The notes: generated from the sequence alone by a model not told the origin. 64,000 nucleotides of DNA from Eucommia ulmoides (GCA_016647705.1 CM028328.1:52437647-52501646), one strand, 5' to 3'. Counted from the stretch's first letter, positions 47,863 through 60,413 are shown. Numbers and translations: made by a program.

Positions 47863-48504
47863 GCCACCTAGGTTACCCTAAAAGCAAGACAAAAGAAAAT
47901 AAAAATAAAAAGATGCCTTTAGCTAAGGAATTTGATGAATTCATGGATTTCACAAATGATGGGATTTTAATATTACAAATTTTAAAATCCCATCAATAAT
48001 CAATTCTTTGTTTGGATAGTTTTTAAAAATTGAGAATTTATAAAATCCTTTAATCCGAGAAGACATCATCTTCAACTCATACACAACCCCAAAAGGTCGA
48101 GGCACCGACGTCCACATTGTCGGCAGCGGATGCATCACGTTCCTATACATCTCCAACTTTATCATACACAACATCCACACCCACCACTGCTACTAAGCAG
48201 GGAAACGAACATCAGATATTCACCATCACGAATACAAGACCAAATCGGACGGGATCTTCAGCTCAAAGGTGGGTCTCTGCACTAATACTCACTCCGGATT
48301 CAAAGCCACAAATGCACACTCCGATTCAACTCAGGAAAGTTGCAATCAAAATCACCAACCAATTCTTCTTCGAGTCACGCACGAGTCCCCTGATTTAAAC
48401 AGATCTGGGGCGATGGCCTTTCAGATGTGGGCGATGACCATCAAAAAGTAATTTCAGATCTGTGCAAAGACCACTAGCAACCTAATAGCGGCGGTGGTCG
48501 CTTG

Positions 48505-48834
48505 AGGTGGAAGTGATTAGTGATGGCAGCGGCCGCGGCTTGACCTCATTTAAACAAATTGATTTTTAAGGAATGGCTATGGAGGTTGAAAATGATTGTG
48601 GAACAGGAGAGAGAGAGAGAGAGATTTTGATAATCTAATTTCATAATCCCCTTCCTAAATGAAATTACCCAGGTGGAAGTGATTAGTGATGGCAGCGGCT
48701 GCGGCTTGACCTTGTTTAAACAAATTGATTTTTAAGGAATGGCTATGGAGGTTGAAAATGATTGTGAAACAGGAGAGAGAGAGAGAGATTTTGATAATGT
48801 AATTTCAGAATCCCTTTCCTAAATGAAATTACTC
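48505..48834. repeat. 166-bp tandem duplication
   Basis: AGGTGGAAGTGATTAGTGAT starts at 48505 and again at 48671. The two copies are about 95% identical, including a GAGAGA run of different length. The copies lie about 0.4 kb downstream of the PUR4 stop. Confidence 0.9.
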
Positions 48835-49230
48835 TCCTAAATCTCTTACCTAGATACACCCTATGATATAAAAATTGTCATATATGATAGAAAAACGAGA
48901 AATTTGCTTACGTAATAGAGTTGATCCATTAAACTCTTGAGCAACGGTGTAGGATCAGATCCCAAAGATAGTAAGTCTTTTCATTCTTACGAAAAAAGTC
49001 TTTTTCAAAGATTCTATATCCATTTCTATATGAAGTTACCTTTCAGAAAATTCGAATGAGAGGAGGAATTCCTATGCTTTATTCTTCTAAAGGGTGGGAG
49101 AAAAGATAGAACTAAAAGGACTTCGAAAATATATGTTTACTATTTAATACTAGATGTTGAATTTATATTGATATCATTAGTTAAATTCAACTAATGGCTA
49201 TTTAAAAGTTAAAAAGAAGTAACCTCAATC
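48835..49230 (-). other. Region downstream of PUR4, likely holding its 3' UTR
   Basis: No gene seen. AT-rich sequence between the 166-bp duplication and the PUR4 stop codon at 49231-49233. The polyadenylation site was not identified. Confidence 0.4.
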
Positions 49231-52200
49231 TCAAGAGCACCATTCTCTGGCATTCTGAAACATCCTCAGCCATGGACTAGGGCCTTTCTTCTCCACATTC
49301 CACTGCTTCGGATACCACGGAAACTGCCACATCAGAAAACAACGCTCCGGATGAGGCATCATTGCCAGATGTCGCCCATCGGGCGAACAAATCGCCGCCA
49401 CGCCCAGCGGTGATCCATTCATATTGAATGGATAAACCTCCGTTGAATTCCCGTCCTCATCGCAATACCTCACTGGAGCCAATTTCGAACCAAGAACACT
49501 TTCGAGAATGTTCCCGTTGGGGAAAAATGCTCTCCCCTCGCCGTGAGCGGCCCATACCCCAAGCCTACTCCCTTCCATTCCCCTCAGCATTATCGACGGA
49601 GAGCCCTCGATTTTCACACTTGCGAACCGGCACTCAAACCGTCCCGATTCGTTGTGCACAAACCGTGGCTGCGACGGGTCGCCACCGTCTCCCAAAACGC
49701 CCCCAATTTCCGGGCCCGGGACCCACCCAAGGAGTGCCATCAATTGACAACCATTGCAAACCCCGAGGCTAAAAGTGTCCAGTCTGTCGTAAAATTCTTG
49801 AAATTGGTTCAAAAGAGGTTGATTGAACCGTATCGAAGCCGCCCATCCTTTGGCGGAATCAAGGACGTCGGCATAGCTGAAACCGCCGACGAATGCAACC
49901 CCTCGGAATTCATGTAGTGAGACCTTCCCTTCTAGAAGGTCTGACATCGTGACGTCCCACGGCTCAAAACCGGCAGCGAAGAACGCCGCCGACATCTCTC
50001 GATCACCGTTGCTTCCTTCCTCCCGAATCACCGCCACTTTCGGCTTTGAAACTGCATTCAAATACTTCTTGTCGGTGAACGACGGAACGAACGACAAATC
50101 CCATGAGGGCTCATGCCGGGTTTTCAACCCTTCTTGTTCTAGCTCGACACAGGACGCCAATCTCTGGAACTTTTCGAGCTGAAAGCTTGTTTCTTCCCAG
50201 ATGTCTCTCAGCTCAGCGGTTCTCTCATTCAAATAAGTAACCCCATCGACCTTTATATCTACAGTCGGTGTCGCGGTTACTTCTCCGACAATCTTGCCGG
50301 AGATTCCCAAATTTCTAAGCCTTTCCATTGCAGTGTTCGAATTCTTGTTGCTGATCTCGAGAATCAAACCAAGTTCTTCGGCAAAAAGCGTTCCGAAAAT
50401 GCTGCTATCGCCTGAATTAAGATCCAGGTGAACGCCACAGTTTCCAGCGAAAGCCATTTCGAGAACACTGATAAGAAGTCCACCGTCGCTGATATCATGG
50501 CCAGCGGAGATGAGGTCATCGGCGATAAGTTCTTGAACACCTTCGAAGACTGTTTTCAAATATGGGATGTCGTCAAGATCAGGAGATTCATCTCCGATTT
50601 GATCGAAAACCTGAGCGAGAGCGGACCCGCCCAAACGCCGCCTTCCTTTTGCCAAATCGATATGAATCAAAACACCATTGTCTCCAAGCTTTAAATCCGG
50701 AGTCACCGTCTTGGTTATGTCTGAACAAGTGACATAAGCACTGATTACGAGATTTCCAGGTGCTTTAACAACTTCTCCCGACGAATGGGCAGCCATTGAA
50801 AGACTGTCTTTTCCTCCATCAATGGCGATCCCGAGCTCGATCATGGCTTCCGACAGAGCGATGGCAGCATCGTACATTTCCGCTCCTTCTCCGTCGAGTT
50901 TTGCAGCGTACATCCAGTTGCCGCTGGCTTTCACGTCAGAAAGTGATGTCACCTTTGCCCAAACAAGATTAGTCAAGGCTTCTCCGACAGCTAGTCTCGC
51001 CATTGCTTTCGGATTAAGAAGACCCTTGATCGGCTGTTCTCCGATCGCACAAGCACCTCCGGTGAAATCGCTATAAGTTTGGGCAATCACCGCCACATCA
51101 GAGAGCGTGATTTGTAAGGGACCAACCGTTTGCTGTTGAGCCACAAGACCGGTGACGCATCTATCGACTTTTGTTGTCAAGAACCGTTTCGATCCAACAG
51201 AGGGTAGCCTCAGGACTCGTTTCAAAGAATCCATAACCGTGATCGTCGGAGCAATCTCAAGCGGCTCCCGGAAATTCACCTTCCGCTGAAACTCAAACGT
51301 CTTCTGCGGCATGTCGCCCAAAACTTTCTCCAGCTCAAGATCCACTGCCGGTGCTGCCGGAACACCGGAGCCATCAGCCAAAACGATCCGACCATCGCCA
51401 CTAATCGAGCCGATAACCGCCATCGAAACCCTCTCTCTCCCGCAGATCTCCTCCAAAAGATTCCGACTTTCTGGCCTCACCAAAATCGCGTCCTGCTCCT
51501 GATATTCCGCACCCCATATTTCCAACACCGACATCGTTTTATCCCCCACCACGATTGCCCTAATATCGATCTTAGCACCCTCTGGGTATATAATTTCCTT
51601 CACCACATTACAGTTTCCACCCGCACCCTGATCGTGAATACTGATTATCGGGTTCTTCTCCCCCATCTCAACACAAGCACGAACCACACGATACAATTTC
51701 TGAGACATTTCCGCATCCCCACGCTGCACAGCATTGAAATCCAGCTCAGCATCGTTTTGCCCACTCACCATGCTGGAGGCGGCACCACCGCCCATCCCTA
51801 TCCGGTAAGCCGGACCTCCAATCTTCACCACCAGCATTCCGATCTCCGGTGAACCTTTTGAAATGTGGGTGTGATCGATCTGCCCAATGCCACCACTAAA
51901 CATGATCGGCTTCAGCCATTCTCTCCTCTCACCACTCGGAAGTCTCATACCGAAGGATCTTGTGTAGCCCTGAATCAACGGCTCCCCGAATTTGTTCCCG
52001 TAATCAGAAGCACCATTGCTGGAATCGATCAAAATCTGTAATGGAGAAGCCAAGTTTGATGGATAAGTAAAAGACGGATCTTCCCAAGGAGCATATGATC
52101 CTTCAATGTTAAGATTCCCAACACAGTAACCAGCAGTAGCTGCAACAACAAAAGAACCTCTTCCAGTAGCATGCGTATCTCTGATTCTGCCTCCAGCACC

Positions 52201-54790
52201 TGTTTCGGCACCAGGATATGGGGCCACAGCACATGGAAAATTGTGGGTTTCAGCCGTTAATAAGATATCAAGATCACGGGCACTTATATCTAAAGGACAT
52301 GTTAAGCCTGGGTGAATTGGGCGAAGAGGGTTCACATTAAACCCCTTGATTGCACTTGAATTATCCTTGAAACCAATCACCGAATTGTTTGGATTCGCCT
52401 GCAAAGTACTCTTCACAATCTGCATTAGGGTTTTAGTCATCGGCTCACCGTCTATCACAATCTTTCCGGTGAAAAACCAGTGTCGACTGTGCTCACTATT
52501 TGACTGTGCAATGTCGAAAAGCTCAACATTCGTCGGGTTCCTTTTGATGTCTTCTCTGAAAAGTTTTGTGTAATACTGTAGATCTTGATCGTCAAATGCC
52601 AAACCCATTTTGTCATTGATTTCTTCAAGCGCTTTTCTACCTTTCTCCATGACGGGTATAAAGCAAACCTCCTCTGGAACTACACTTGTTTTGAACGATT
52701 TTAGCTTCTGGATATATACACATTCGGTCATTCGATCATGCACCATTGCTGCAAATTCATTGATTTGATTTTCAAGCAATGAACCACCGGATTCAATGCA
52801 TAACATGTATCTTCTTGATCGTTCTACACGATCCACCTCTGTCAAACCACATGCTCGGCATATTGATACAGCATTTGTAGACCATGCTGTGGTAAATGAT
52901 AAACGAGGACCAACTTCTATTATCACCGTATTTGAATTTACCTTTTTCTCCTTATCGAGGAGGAAGCTTGTGGTTCCTAAATTTTCGGGCTCGTATGTCT
53001 CTCCCAAGAGCCATTGAAGAACTGAAAGCTTTTCGGTTGTGAGATCTGAATCAAGACCAATGTTGAAACATTGCTCGGTCTTTAAACCAACGATTTGATT
53101 CGAAATTTTTGATTGGGCTAATTTCAGAAGTTCGGAAGTTGCACTGTCTTGAAGAAATGGGACGCGATAAAAATGAATAACACTTTCCGAGGATTTCTTA
53201 ACTTCAATGGCTCCTTCTTCAACCGAAAGCACAGCTCTGAGTTTTGCTGGAACTGTGGATCTTAATGCCAAACTTTTTCTTTGGAAATACTGATTTTGAC
53301 TGTGCTGTCTACCCCAAAGCATATGATTTGTCTGGCTCGGAAAACGTCTGGGCAAAAATAATTTCTGTCTACAGGAACCCTGTAATTATCAAAATTAGAA
53401 CATAATTCACCATTAAATAAATATAATAATCGACAAATATGGGCAAAAATAATTTGCGTCTATGAGAACCCCGTAATTATCAAAATCAGAACATATTTAG
53501 CCACCAAATACATATACCTCAAGCCAATTAACAGCATATCTATTCTACAAAACAAAAAATAAAAAAATTCACATTTTCAAAGCATATATCCGAGAGAATC
53601 AAAAAATGAATGGTCACCATTAAAATATTTTTACTTTTTTCTCTCACCTTCAACCTCTCCTTACTCATCTTCAAGGTTACATTTAAAACACATTCAATAG
53701 TTCATGTTGTCACCTTTAACATTCCTTCCTCATCCAAGCCAAACATGGAAAACCCAACAAAACCTATCATCTCCACTTCCCTATAACTACGTTGTCTCTC
53801 CAACACCACTTCGTACCCACAAAACATTGTCTCTGCAGCCATGACCCCATCAGCCGCCGCCACCTCTGTCACCACCAATGTTCAACAACTCTTGCTCTCT
53901 ATCGCAACATCTGCCACAGTTTCACCACCACAACCATGTGGCAACCTCATCTACCATCACAAGCCTACCAACCATCTCTCCCTCGCTGTCTTTCTTTTCT
54001 TTTTTTAATGTCTCCAACTTATTTTTCGCATGCCACCAAGCATCATCTTCCACCTCTCTCTTCTAGCCAACCGCCACCAACAATGTCTTAAGCTCCAGCA
54101 CCACTATAGCCTACCACAGCCCCATATTGTTGTTTTTTTTTTTTGGCAAACTTGGGGTCAATAATTTCTTACATCCATCCAGCTTAATTTTTTTTTTTAA
54201 TTAGAATTGTCAATAATCTACTTAATGCTAATTTTTAATCAGTTTATTTTTTAGATGCTGTTTAAAGTCTTTTAACATTTTCAATAAGTAAAGGTTAGTC
54301 ACAATATTAAATTACAGATATCATTGAAATTTTGAATCATGGCTATCTAATTACAATTACTATTACTTTTATGAAATTAAGGTAAACTAAGTATTAAAAA
54401 ATTTAACCTTCTTCGAGTTAGATTGATCATGAAGTTAACTACGATATTTCTTTTATGAAATTGCCACTAATTTATATTAGTCAATTAAGAATTGAGGTAG
54501 GTTGGGTTAATCAGTGCCTTTAAGCACAGGGTATATGCGAGTACATATATTTGCGGCCGGGGGGGGGGGGGAGTGTGTAAATCAATATGGGCAAAAATAG
54601 TTTGTCTATGGAAACCCCTGTAATTATCAAAATCCAATAGATTTTACCAATAAATACATATAATCTCAAGCTGATCATCAACATATATTTGTGTGTATGT
54701 GTATAAATCAATGAGAAAACAGAATGGTATGTTAGCGAGGAAACAAACCTGTACGAACTCAGTTGTTGTGATTTCGCAGGAAGCCGCCAT
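49231..54790 (-). CDS. PUR4: Phosphoribosylformylglycinamidine synthase, organellar (two coding exons)
   Basis: Fourth step of de novo purine synthesis: FGAR + glutamine + ATP to FGAM, in plants in plastids (and mitochondria). Exons: 54790-54749 (14 codons, MAASCEITTTEFVQ) and 53379-49231; the 1369-bp intron starts GTTTGT and ends TTACAG, phase 0. The product is 1396 aa, usual for the plant enzyme. The N-terminal ~60 residues are basic and Ser-rich, fitting a transit peptide. The linker and AIRS-like synthase halves follow (ETHNFPCAVAPYPGAETGAG, ATGRGS, SGGIGQIDH). The C-terminal glutaminase has its Cys nucleophile in GVCNGCQLM (about residue 1222) and His/Glu in MMPHPERC (about 1357/1359). 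A start inside exon 2 would need a TTG, so the upstream exon is needed. No frame break is seen. Confidence 0.97.
53349..54680 (-). repeat. Three copies of the PUR4 exon 2 acceptor region
   Basis: A ~85-bp segment spanning the intron 1 acceptor and the first codons of exon 2 (53349-53430) is repeated at 53439-53525 and 54587-54680. The second copy has lost the acceptor AG (ATTACGG). The third keeps ATTACAG, but entry there would meet a TAG in the fourth codon. Confidence 0.85.
54557..54571. repeat. Poly-G run in PUR4 intron 1
   Basis: An uninterrupted G run of about 13-15 bases next to the third acceptor copy. Confidence 0.8.
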
Positions 54791-54793
54791 CGC

Positions 54794-55422
54794 CTAAAAT
54801 GCAAATGGCCTCGTAAATTAATAGATGTTAAAAATCATCATCTACCAACAGAGAGAGAAAGAGAATTGCACAAGGTAAAATTCAAGAGAAAGCCTTACTA
54901 AAGAAGAAATCTAGCAAACTTAATCATACTTGTTCAGTTGTTGGAGAAATTAAATGAATAACCATTTTTTTCTAAAATACAGAAATCAAAATGGTTGTTT
55001 CTGAAGACCAAATAATCAGTTTCTGCAGGAACCAAATTTTGTTTATAAATAACTAATTTTCTGAATGGAAAGAACCAAATATGTGCTATTTTCATGAATA
55101 TAAACACCCAACAAGACGAAATATAAGTTTTTTTTAACTTTTTTTTCCAACTATGACTCGCAAAAAATGTGAATTTGCAACCACAAAAATCAATGTAAGT
55201 GCCGAAAATTGATAAGCAGTCGTCAATAGAGAACTACACACACACACACACACACACACACAGAGAGAAAACTGACAATGAGAAACAGTTGCTACCACCC
55301 CCGCCAGAGACGAGAGAATCTGTATCGGAAACGGGGGAAATCAGAACAAACGAGGGGGGTAAAGCCGGAGAAGTGAGATTCGGAGCACTGAAACACCATA
55401 AAAAACAAGAGCAAATCAATAC
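54794..55422 (-). other. Leader intron in the PUR4 5' UTR (proposed)
   Basis: On the minus strand CTTCAG|GTATTG at 55423/55422 is a good donor, and TTGCATTTTAG|GCG is a good acceptor three bases before the start codon. The 629-bp interval holds a (CA)n/(GA)n run at 55237-55267. Leader introns often boost expression of plant housekeeping genes. Transcript support is needed. Confidence 0.6.
55237..55267. repeat. (CA)n(GA)n microsatellite
   Basis: About 13 CA units followed by GAGAGA inside the proposed leader intron. Confidence 0.9.
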
Positions 55423-55491
55423 CTGAAGTACGATTTCCAGTCGCCGGTAGCTGAAGTCCACAACGGAAGAGAGAGCGAGGGTACCAAAATG

Positions 55492-55499
55492 TAGGGTTT
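55492..55499 (-). promoter_or_regulatory. Telo-box in the PUR4 promoter or first leader exon
   Basis: AAACCCTA on the minus strand, about 70 bases upstream of the proposed first donor, with a second AAACCC just beyond it. It is a motif shared with many plant growth and translation genes. Confidence 0.5.
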
Positions 55500-55551
55500 T
55501 AAAGGGTTTTATTTATGGTTGTTTGGTGGAAAATGGCTTTAAAATAAATAA

Positions 55552-55553
<2 letters not shown>

Positions 55554-55583
<30 letters not shown>

Positions 55584-55584
55584 G
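55554..55584. repeat. (AT)n microsatellite upstream of PUR4
   Basis: An AT run of about 26 bases at 55558-55582, within 100 bases of the likely transcription start. Confidence 0.85.
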
Positions 55585-55741
55585 GATGAAAAATAGGAGG
55601 GAAAAATGCATAATTTTTTTTTCATAAAAATTTAGGAGAAAAATGAAAAAAAAAATGGGAGACAATGTACAAAACATTCAAATCTCAAGACCAGAAACCT
55701 AGCTATATTCGTCCAAGTCCTCTGCAACGTCACCAAAAATA

Positions 55742-55862
55742 TCGCGTCAGAGAGCTTAGTTGCTGTGGTTTCGGCATCGTCTACGAAGGCCAACTCGATG
55801 ATGACACGAAAATCACCGTCAAAGAATGGAGGCAGGCGTCATATAATGGTATGATTGATTGA
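55742..55862 (+). pseudogene. Receptor-like kinase fragment (P-loop region)
   Basis: The frame reads CCGFGIVYEGQLDDDTKITVKEW. This resembles the glycine-rich loop through the conserved lysine of plant receptor-like kinases of the TMK type, where GxGGFG(V/T)VYKGEL.DGTKIAVK is usual. The first glycine positions are replaced by Cys, and the homology stops after about 40 residues at a TGA, with no rest of the kinase. It is a stray gene fragment. Confidence 0.55.
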
Positions 55863-56002
55863 AAAAAAATGAGAAAATAATATTTTTATCTAAATTTATT
55901 TTTAGATAAAAAAATAATTCACTTTAATATAATTTATTATTAAGAGTTTTATTTAATAATCTTTATTTAAGAATTAATGTAGAAAAATATCTTTTTAAAG
56001 AG

Positions 56003-57330
56003 TTATGTTGTAATTTTGGTTTTGGCGATTTTTAGGGAGATAGTTACGGTATTGGTTATTTTCGTTCGGGTAGTTTTAGGGATAAGAAGCTTGGGTGTTG
56101 TTTTGGTGATTTGTTGGGGGAAAACCACTATGGCTACCTCATACTTTTTCTTCTTTGAGGGAACTGACCTCTTTGTCGAATAAGGCGAGGCCCCTTCGAT
56201 CATTTCACTTCTTATCCGTTCTTCTATCACCTCGGCTCACTTGATTACATTGCCAAAAGAAGCCACTACTATACTCGAAATACCCTGATAGAATCTAACT
56301 GAGCCTCCTCAATCAGTCGAGGAACAACTTTGGCGGCCTCCTCCCTCCAGCGGGTAGTATATCTCCGAAAGCTCTCATTATTTTTCTTCAGAATCTAGTA
56401 CATGGTATTACGACCCAGTGTAGTACCTTTGTTGTATACATACTGCTCACGAAAAGTTTCTACTAGATCCTCGAAGGTTTTAATCTACGACAGCTCCAAA
56501 ATCATGTACCAGCTAAAGGTTCCCTTTAACGATCGACGGAATATCTTTAGGTAAAGATCTTCATTCTGAGCGTGAACTCCCAATTTCTCTTTGTAGATGT
56601 TAACATGCCATTCTGGAAGGCCAGTGCCATCATATTTCGTAAATTCCAGAACTACGAAATTTTTCGGATACACCACCGAGGGAGGTGCTAACAATTCCTT
56701 ATATGTCGCTTTTCTGGAAGGATTTTCTCTTTTCAACTCTTTTACGGTTCTCTCCAATCTCTCAATTTTCAGAACTCAGGCCGGAGAGGGTCCATTATCT
56801 TCTTCCCCATTTTCAATTTTGATGGTCAGGGCCAGTTGATTGGTATTTGAATTGTTCGGTGGAGTAGCGACCCTCTTTGGGTGAATGAGAATCTACGATG
56901 CAGAGGGGGACAGGCTATCGGGTGAGGTTTGGTAGATATGCCCCTGGTTGGAATATGTCGGTGCTCCATAGGTGAAAGGGTTGAGGGCCCATCTAGGGTC
57001 CATAGTAGACCGGTATCGCGAAGTTCGGGCTGACGTGGTTTGGATTTGGCACTGAGTTCTCTATCCCAGCACTTGGAGGGTTTCCATTTGGTGTTTCAAT
57101 CACGAGAGTTCTACTAGATGGGGGAACAGACACTTTCTAAGGTCAGCTAAGTTCGTTGACCCTTTCCTTTAGTATGTCGATGGTTTCTTGCACCAAGATA
57201 TCCAGGTTGTATGGGGAGTTTTAGGATTGTCTTCTGATGTCATCTTAGAATGAGTCTGGGCCCGACTGCAATTAAAGACCGAACTGCGAATGGGGGGAAC
57301 CAAAATCACTTTTTTGGGATCAATTTTCCT
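56003..57330 (-). pseudogene. Decayed gag of a Ty3/gypsy retroelement
   Basis: The minus strand holds a capsid-like segment (56757-56485) with FTKYDGTGLPEWHVNIY and a GTFSWYM motif. It is followed in shifted frames by ETFREQYVYNKG and NESFRRYTTRWREEA, the order found in plant Ty3/gypsy gag (Retrotrans_gag) of the Tat/Ogre type. Upstream text to 57330 is Pro- and Asn-rich and interrupted by stops. No pol follows, so the element is truncated near 56000. Confidence 0.65.
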
Positions 57331-58700
57331 GCCTTATCCTATTCTTACAACAAACTCATTTATTAGGTCACATGGGTCTTAGGTAGTCTTAAAATCTATT
57401 CATGTTCAAAGTTTTCAATTCTGATAATGACCTATTAAAACAAATAATGATTTATAAAAATTCTTTCGTAATTTTCATCGGTATTGAAAACTTTGTATTC
57501 ATTTGGTTTTTAAGACTTCTTAAAACATCATCAATCCATCAAGTATAAAACCCTCTTCTACGTCTTGTATCATAAAATCCCAAGGGACAATATGGATTAA
57601 AAACGATCGTACTTGTGTTGGAGGATTTACAAAAATATAAAAGCCCAAGAGAAAAGAAAGAAAAGAAAAAAAATCGCAACTTATTTACAAAATAGAAGGA
57701 AAAGATAACAAAATAAAATTCAACATTCGGACTTTAGATTAGTTAGAGCTCGGGGGTTGGTTACGCTCGGAGAAGGTGTTAGGCACCCCAAGATGTCTAT
57801 TTGAAAACGGTACCTTATATCCAATTAAATCTAATTAATTTAAATCCAAACGTTTTATTATATTTTGAAATCCTTTCCTTTTTATGAAATATTTTTGGTA
57901 TTTTTCAAAATAATATGGGACAAGTTTTTAGAATTTTTAGGAATGTTTTCCCGGTATGAGTTCTTATCAAATATTAAAGGATTCAGCAAGGTTTGTTCCC
58001 AGATGGTAGTTTTATGTATGTTTCCGATGAAATTATTTAATTTAAGTAGACAAATCAATCTAAATATTTTCTAACGGATGCAAAAAGTCAAGATGCAAAA
58101 CGATATGAAATATTATATTATTTTCTATAAATGCAATGTCACAAAATGCCTATTTTTCTAATTTATCCAATTAATTTAAAGAAATTCTAATTTGACATTC
58201 TCTTAAATTTTATAAAAATGAGAATCACAGAAACTGTGTTTTGTCAAAATTCCACCAAAACTTAAATAAAATACAATGAAACAACTGACCGAAGAAAATG
58301 ATTTACTAAACCGATTGTTTCTAAAATTTATTTTATTTGGAAAATCAAATCGTCAGTAAATAAATATTTCCTTCAAAAAATTGAATTGTTGAATTCAGCT
58401 TAAGACTTGTAAGAATTAATTCTTACAAAATAATTTATTATTATTTTAATTTTTTAAAAAAAATTAGGTATAGCAACAACTTAAAATAAATATACAGTAA
58501 AATAAAAAAAAAATAATAGAAAAAATAGTATCCTCTTCTCATGCTCGAAGGTTAAGCCCAAAAAGAAAACCTCATCTCGACGTGTTCATCGAATCATCGG
58601 ATGATTCTAACAAAAACTAAACTTGTAGGAATTTAAATTGCGATAACAAAAAATAAAAAATAAAAAATGGAAGGAATAAAGGGATAAGAAATATATCTGC
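57331..58700 (-). mobile_element. Possible 5' LTR/leader of the truncated gag element
   Basis: It lies directly upstream of the gag remnant in minus orientation. It includes GGGGGTTGGTTACGCTCGG and GAAGGTGTTAGGCACCCC (57751-57790), a motif I associate with LTRs of Ogre-like elements. Ends and target duplication were not found. The rest is AT-rich without ORFs. Confidence 0.35.
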
Positions 58701-59544
58701 CCTAGTAAAGATCCCTGACGTACAGTTTTCTCTCTCTCAAATATGGCTTCCCGAATTCAACAACCGTCGGCCATCGTCCATACATAGCGTAGGTTACGGC
58801 GGTAGATCGAAGAGTTAACAACCGGCGACCGTCGTCCAGGCCCATCGCCATTGTCGAGCGTGTGGATCCTCGCCGATCATGTGGATTTCACAGAGAAATT
58901 GAGAGAGAGAGAGAGGGGGGGGGGGAAGGGAAATGAATGGGGAGTGATATTAGGGTTAGGAGGTCATATTAGGCGTATGAGGAATATTAGATCTACACCG
59001 TTAGATCAAAGTGATCCAATGACCAAAAATGTCTCATGGATTGATGAGAGAAATTAATGGGTTAATCTAGATTGTTTTTTATGAGAGGTATAAAGAGTGA
59101 TTGAGATTTACCTAGAGAACTTATGTACATCCTGTTTTATTATATAGATTTGTCAGTCATAATTTTAAATCTCCAAGATATTGAATATTATTTTGTACTA
59201 TATTATATTAAAATTAGTATTAATTTGACAATTTGTAACCCATGCATTTTTTTATTTCTTCAATATAATATTTAAGGATGTTCATAGAGGGACTTTTCGA
59301 TTTTCAATACAATTGCTACCTCATTTATTGGTCCATAGTTCGTCATCACTGTTAAAGGTCTTATCACTATTGATTTGTATACGTAGAATGGGAAAATAAA
59401 AAAAATTAAAAATTGCTTTTTATTTATTTTTAATAAAAACATTTAATATATGACAAATATATTAAATGTCACTGATTTTTTTTACTTAATTTGTAATTTT
59501 TTTGTTAATTGTAACCAAAAACATAGATGAAGCCGGGGTAGGCA
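58701..59544. other. Spacer, no gene seen
   Basis: It contains a GGCGACCGTCGTCC-like short direct repeat (58767-58840), a GA/poly-G run at 58898-58926 and AT-rich sequence. Confidence 0.5.
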
Positions 59545-59900
59545 GCAGGCGGGTTGGGCTAAAACCGCGGACCAAATCGATATTATACGGTTTGGGCTAA
59601 TTTGAATCGTGGATCGCCCAATAGTATACGGATTGAAGCGGGTTGGAGTGTGCTGGTTAGCCAATTTAAACCGTAGACCGCCCAATAGAGTGCGGTTTGA
59701 GACTAGTTTCGAGTTGAACTAATTAAAATCATGGGCTACCCAAGTATTTCCGGGTTAGGCATTGAATATAATAAATATTTTGCTAAAAAAATTGTTACAT
59801 TACCAAAACTTGCAAAAAAATTATCAGAAAATTACAGTAACACAAAAAAAAGAAAAAAAAAATGTAATTGTAAAACATCACAAAATAAATAAATAAATAA
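59545..59900. mobile_element. Partial hAT-type MITE
   Basis: It shares GGCGGGTTGGGC.., CCGCGGACCAAA, TATTATACGG, CCGTAGACCGCCCAATAG and the AT-rich middle with the left half of 28906-29497. The right half is missing or replaced. Confidence 0.6.
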
Positions 59901-60060
59901 ATTCCAAAAAGATGACAAATTGTAAAGATAAAAACACTAGAAGCAAAATGAAACTGTAACAAAAGTTAAGGGGGCCAAGTGAAATTTATATAAACAATAA
60001 TTTAAGATAGAAAATGTAACAAAAATTTAAGCTTCTCTACTCATGTTTCCTGAATTTCTT

Positions 60061-60166
60061 AGGATTTCTCCAAGTATAGAAAATGCAACACAATTTTAAG
60101 CTTCTCTACTCATAGGATTTCTCCAAGTATAGAAAATGCAACACAATTTTAAGCTTCTCTACTCAT
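60061..60166. repeat. 53-bp tandem duplication
   Basis: AGGATTTCTCCAAGTATAG through CTTCTCTACTCAT occurs twice without a gap (60061-60113 and 60114-60166). A third, diverged partial copy lies just upstream. Confidence 0.9.
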
Positions 60167-60231
60167 AAAAAATGCCATCAATCCAGATTGGCATTTTTAG
60201 AGCGATTTTGTGAAGGGAACATTGAGAACTA

Positions 60232-60413
60232 GGGGTGGGCATCGAGCGATTTTAGGCCATTACCATAAACCAAACCAATACTATACTGGTTGAGTTAGTT
60301 TATACCATGGACCGTCCAATAATGCGTAGGTTATTATAGGCGGTTTGCATTTCGGTGCGGGTGTTGCGGTTTAGGCTGGTTTGGCTGGTTGACCCAACTT
60401 GTTGCACACCCCT
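60232..60413. mobile_element. Short hAT-type MITE or right half of one
   Basis: CTAGGGGTGGGC and GTTGCACACCCCTAG form an imperfect inverted pair, with internal ACCATGGACCGTCCAATAATG resembling the hAT-type MITE at 28906. It could be the far end of the 59545 element, split by unrelated sequence. Confidence 0.55.

Noticed and set aside
49428..53017. Plus-strand ORFs across PUR4
   Set aside because: All are antisense shadows of the long PUR4 exon.
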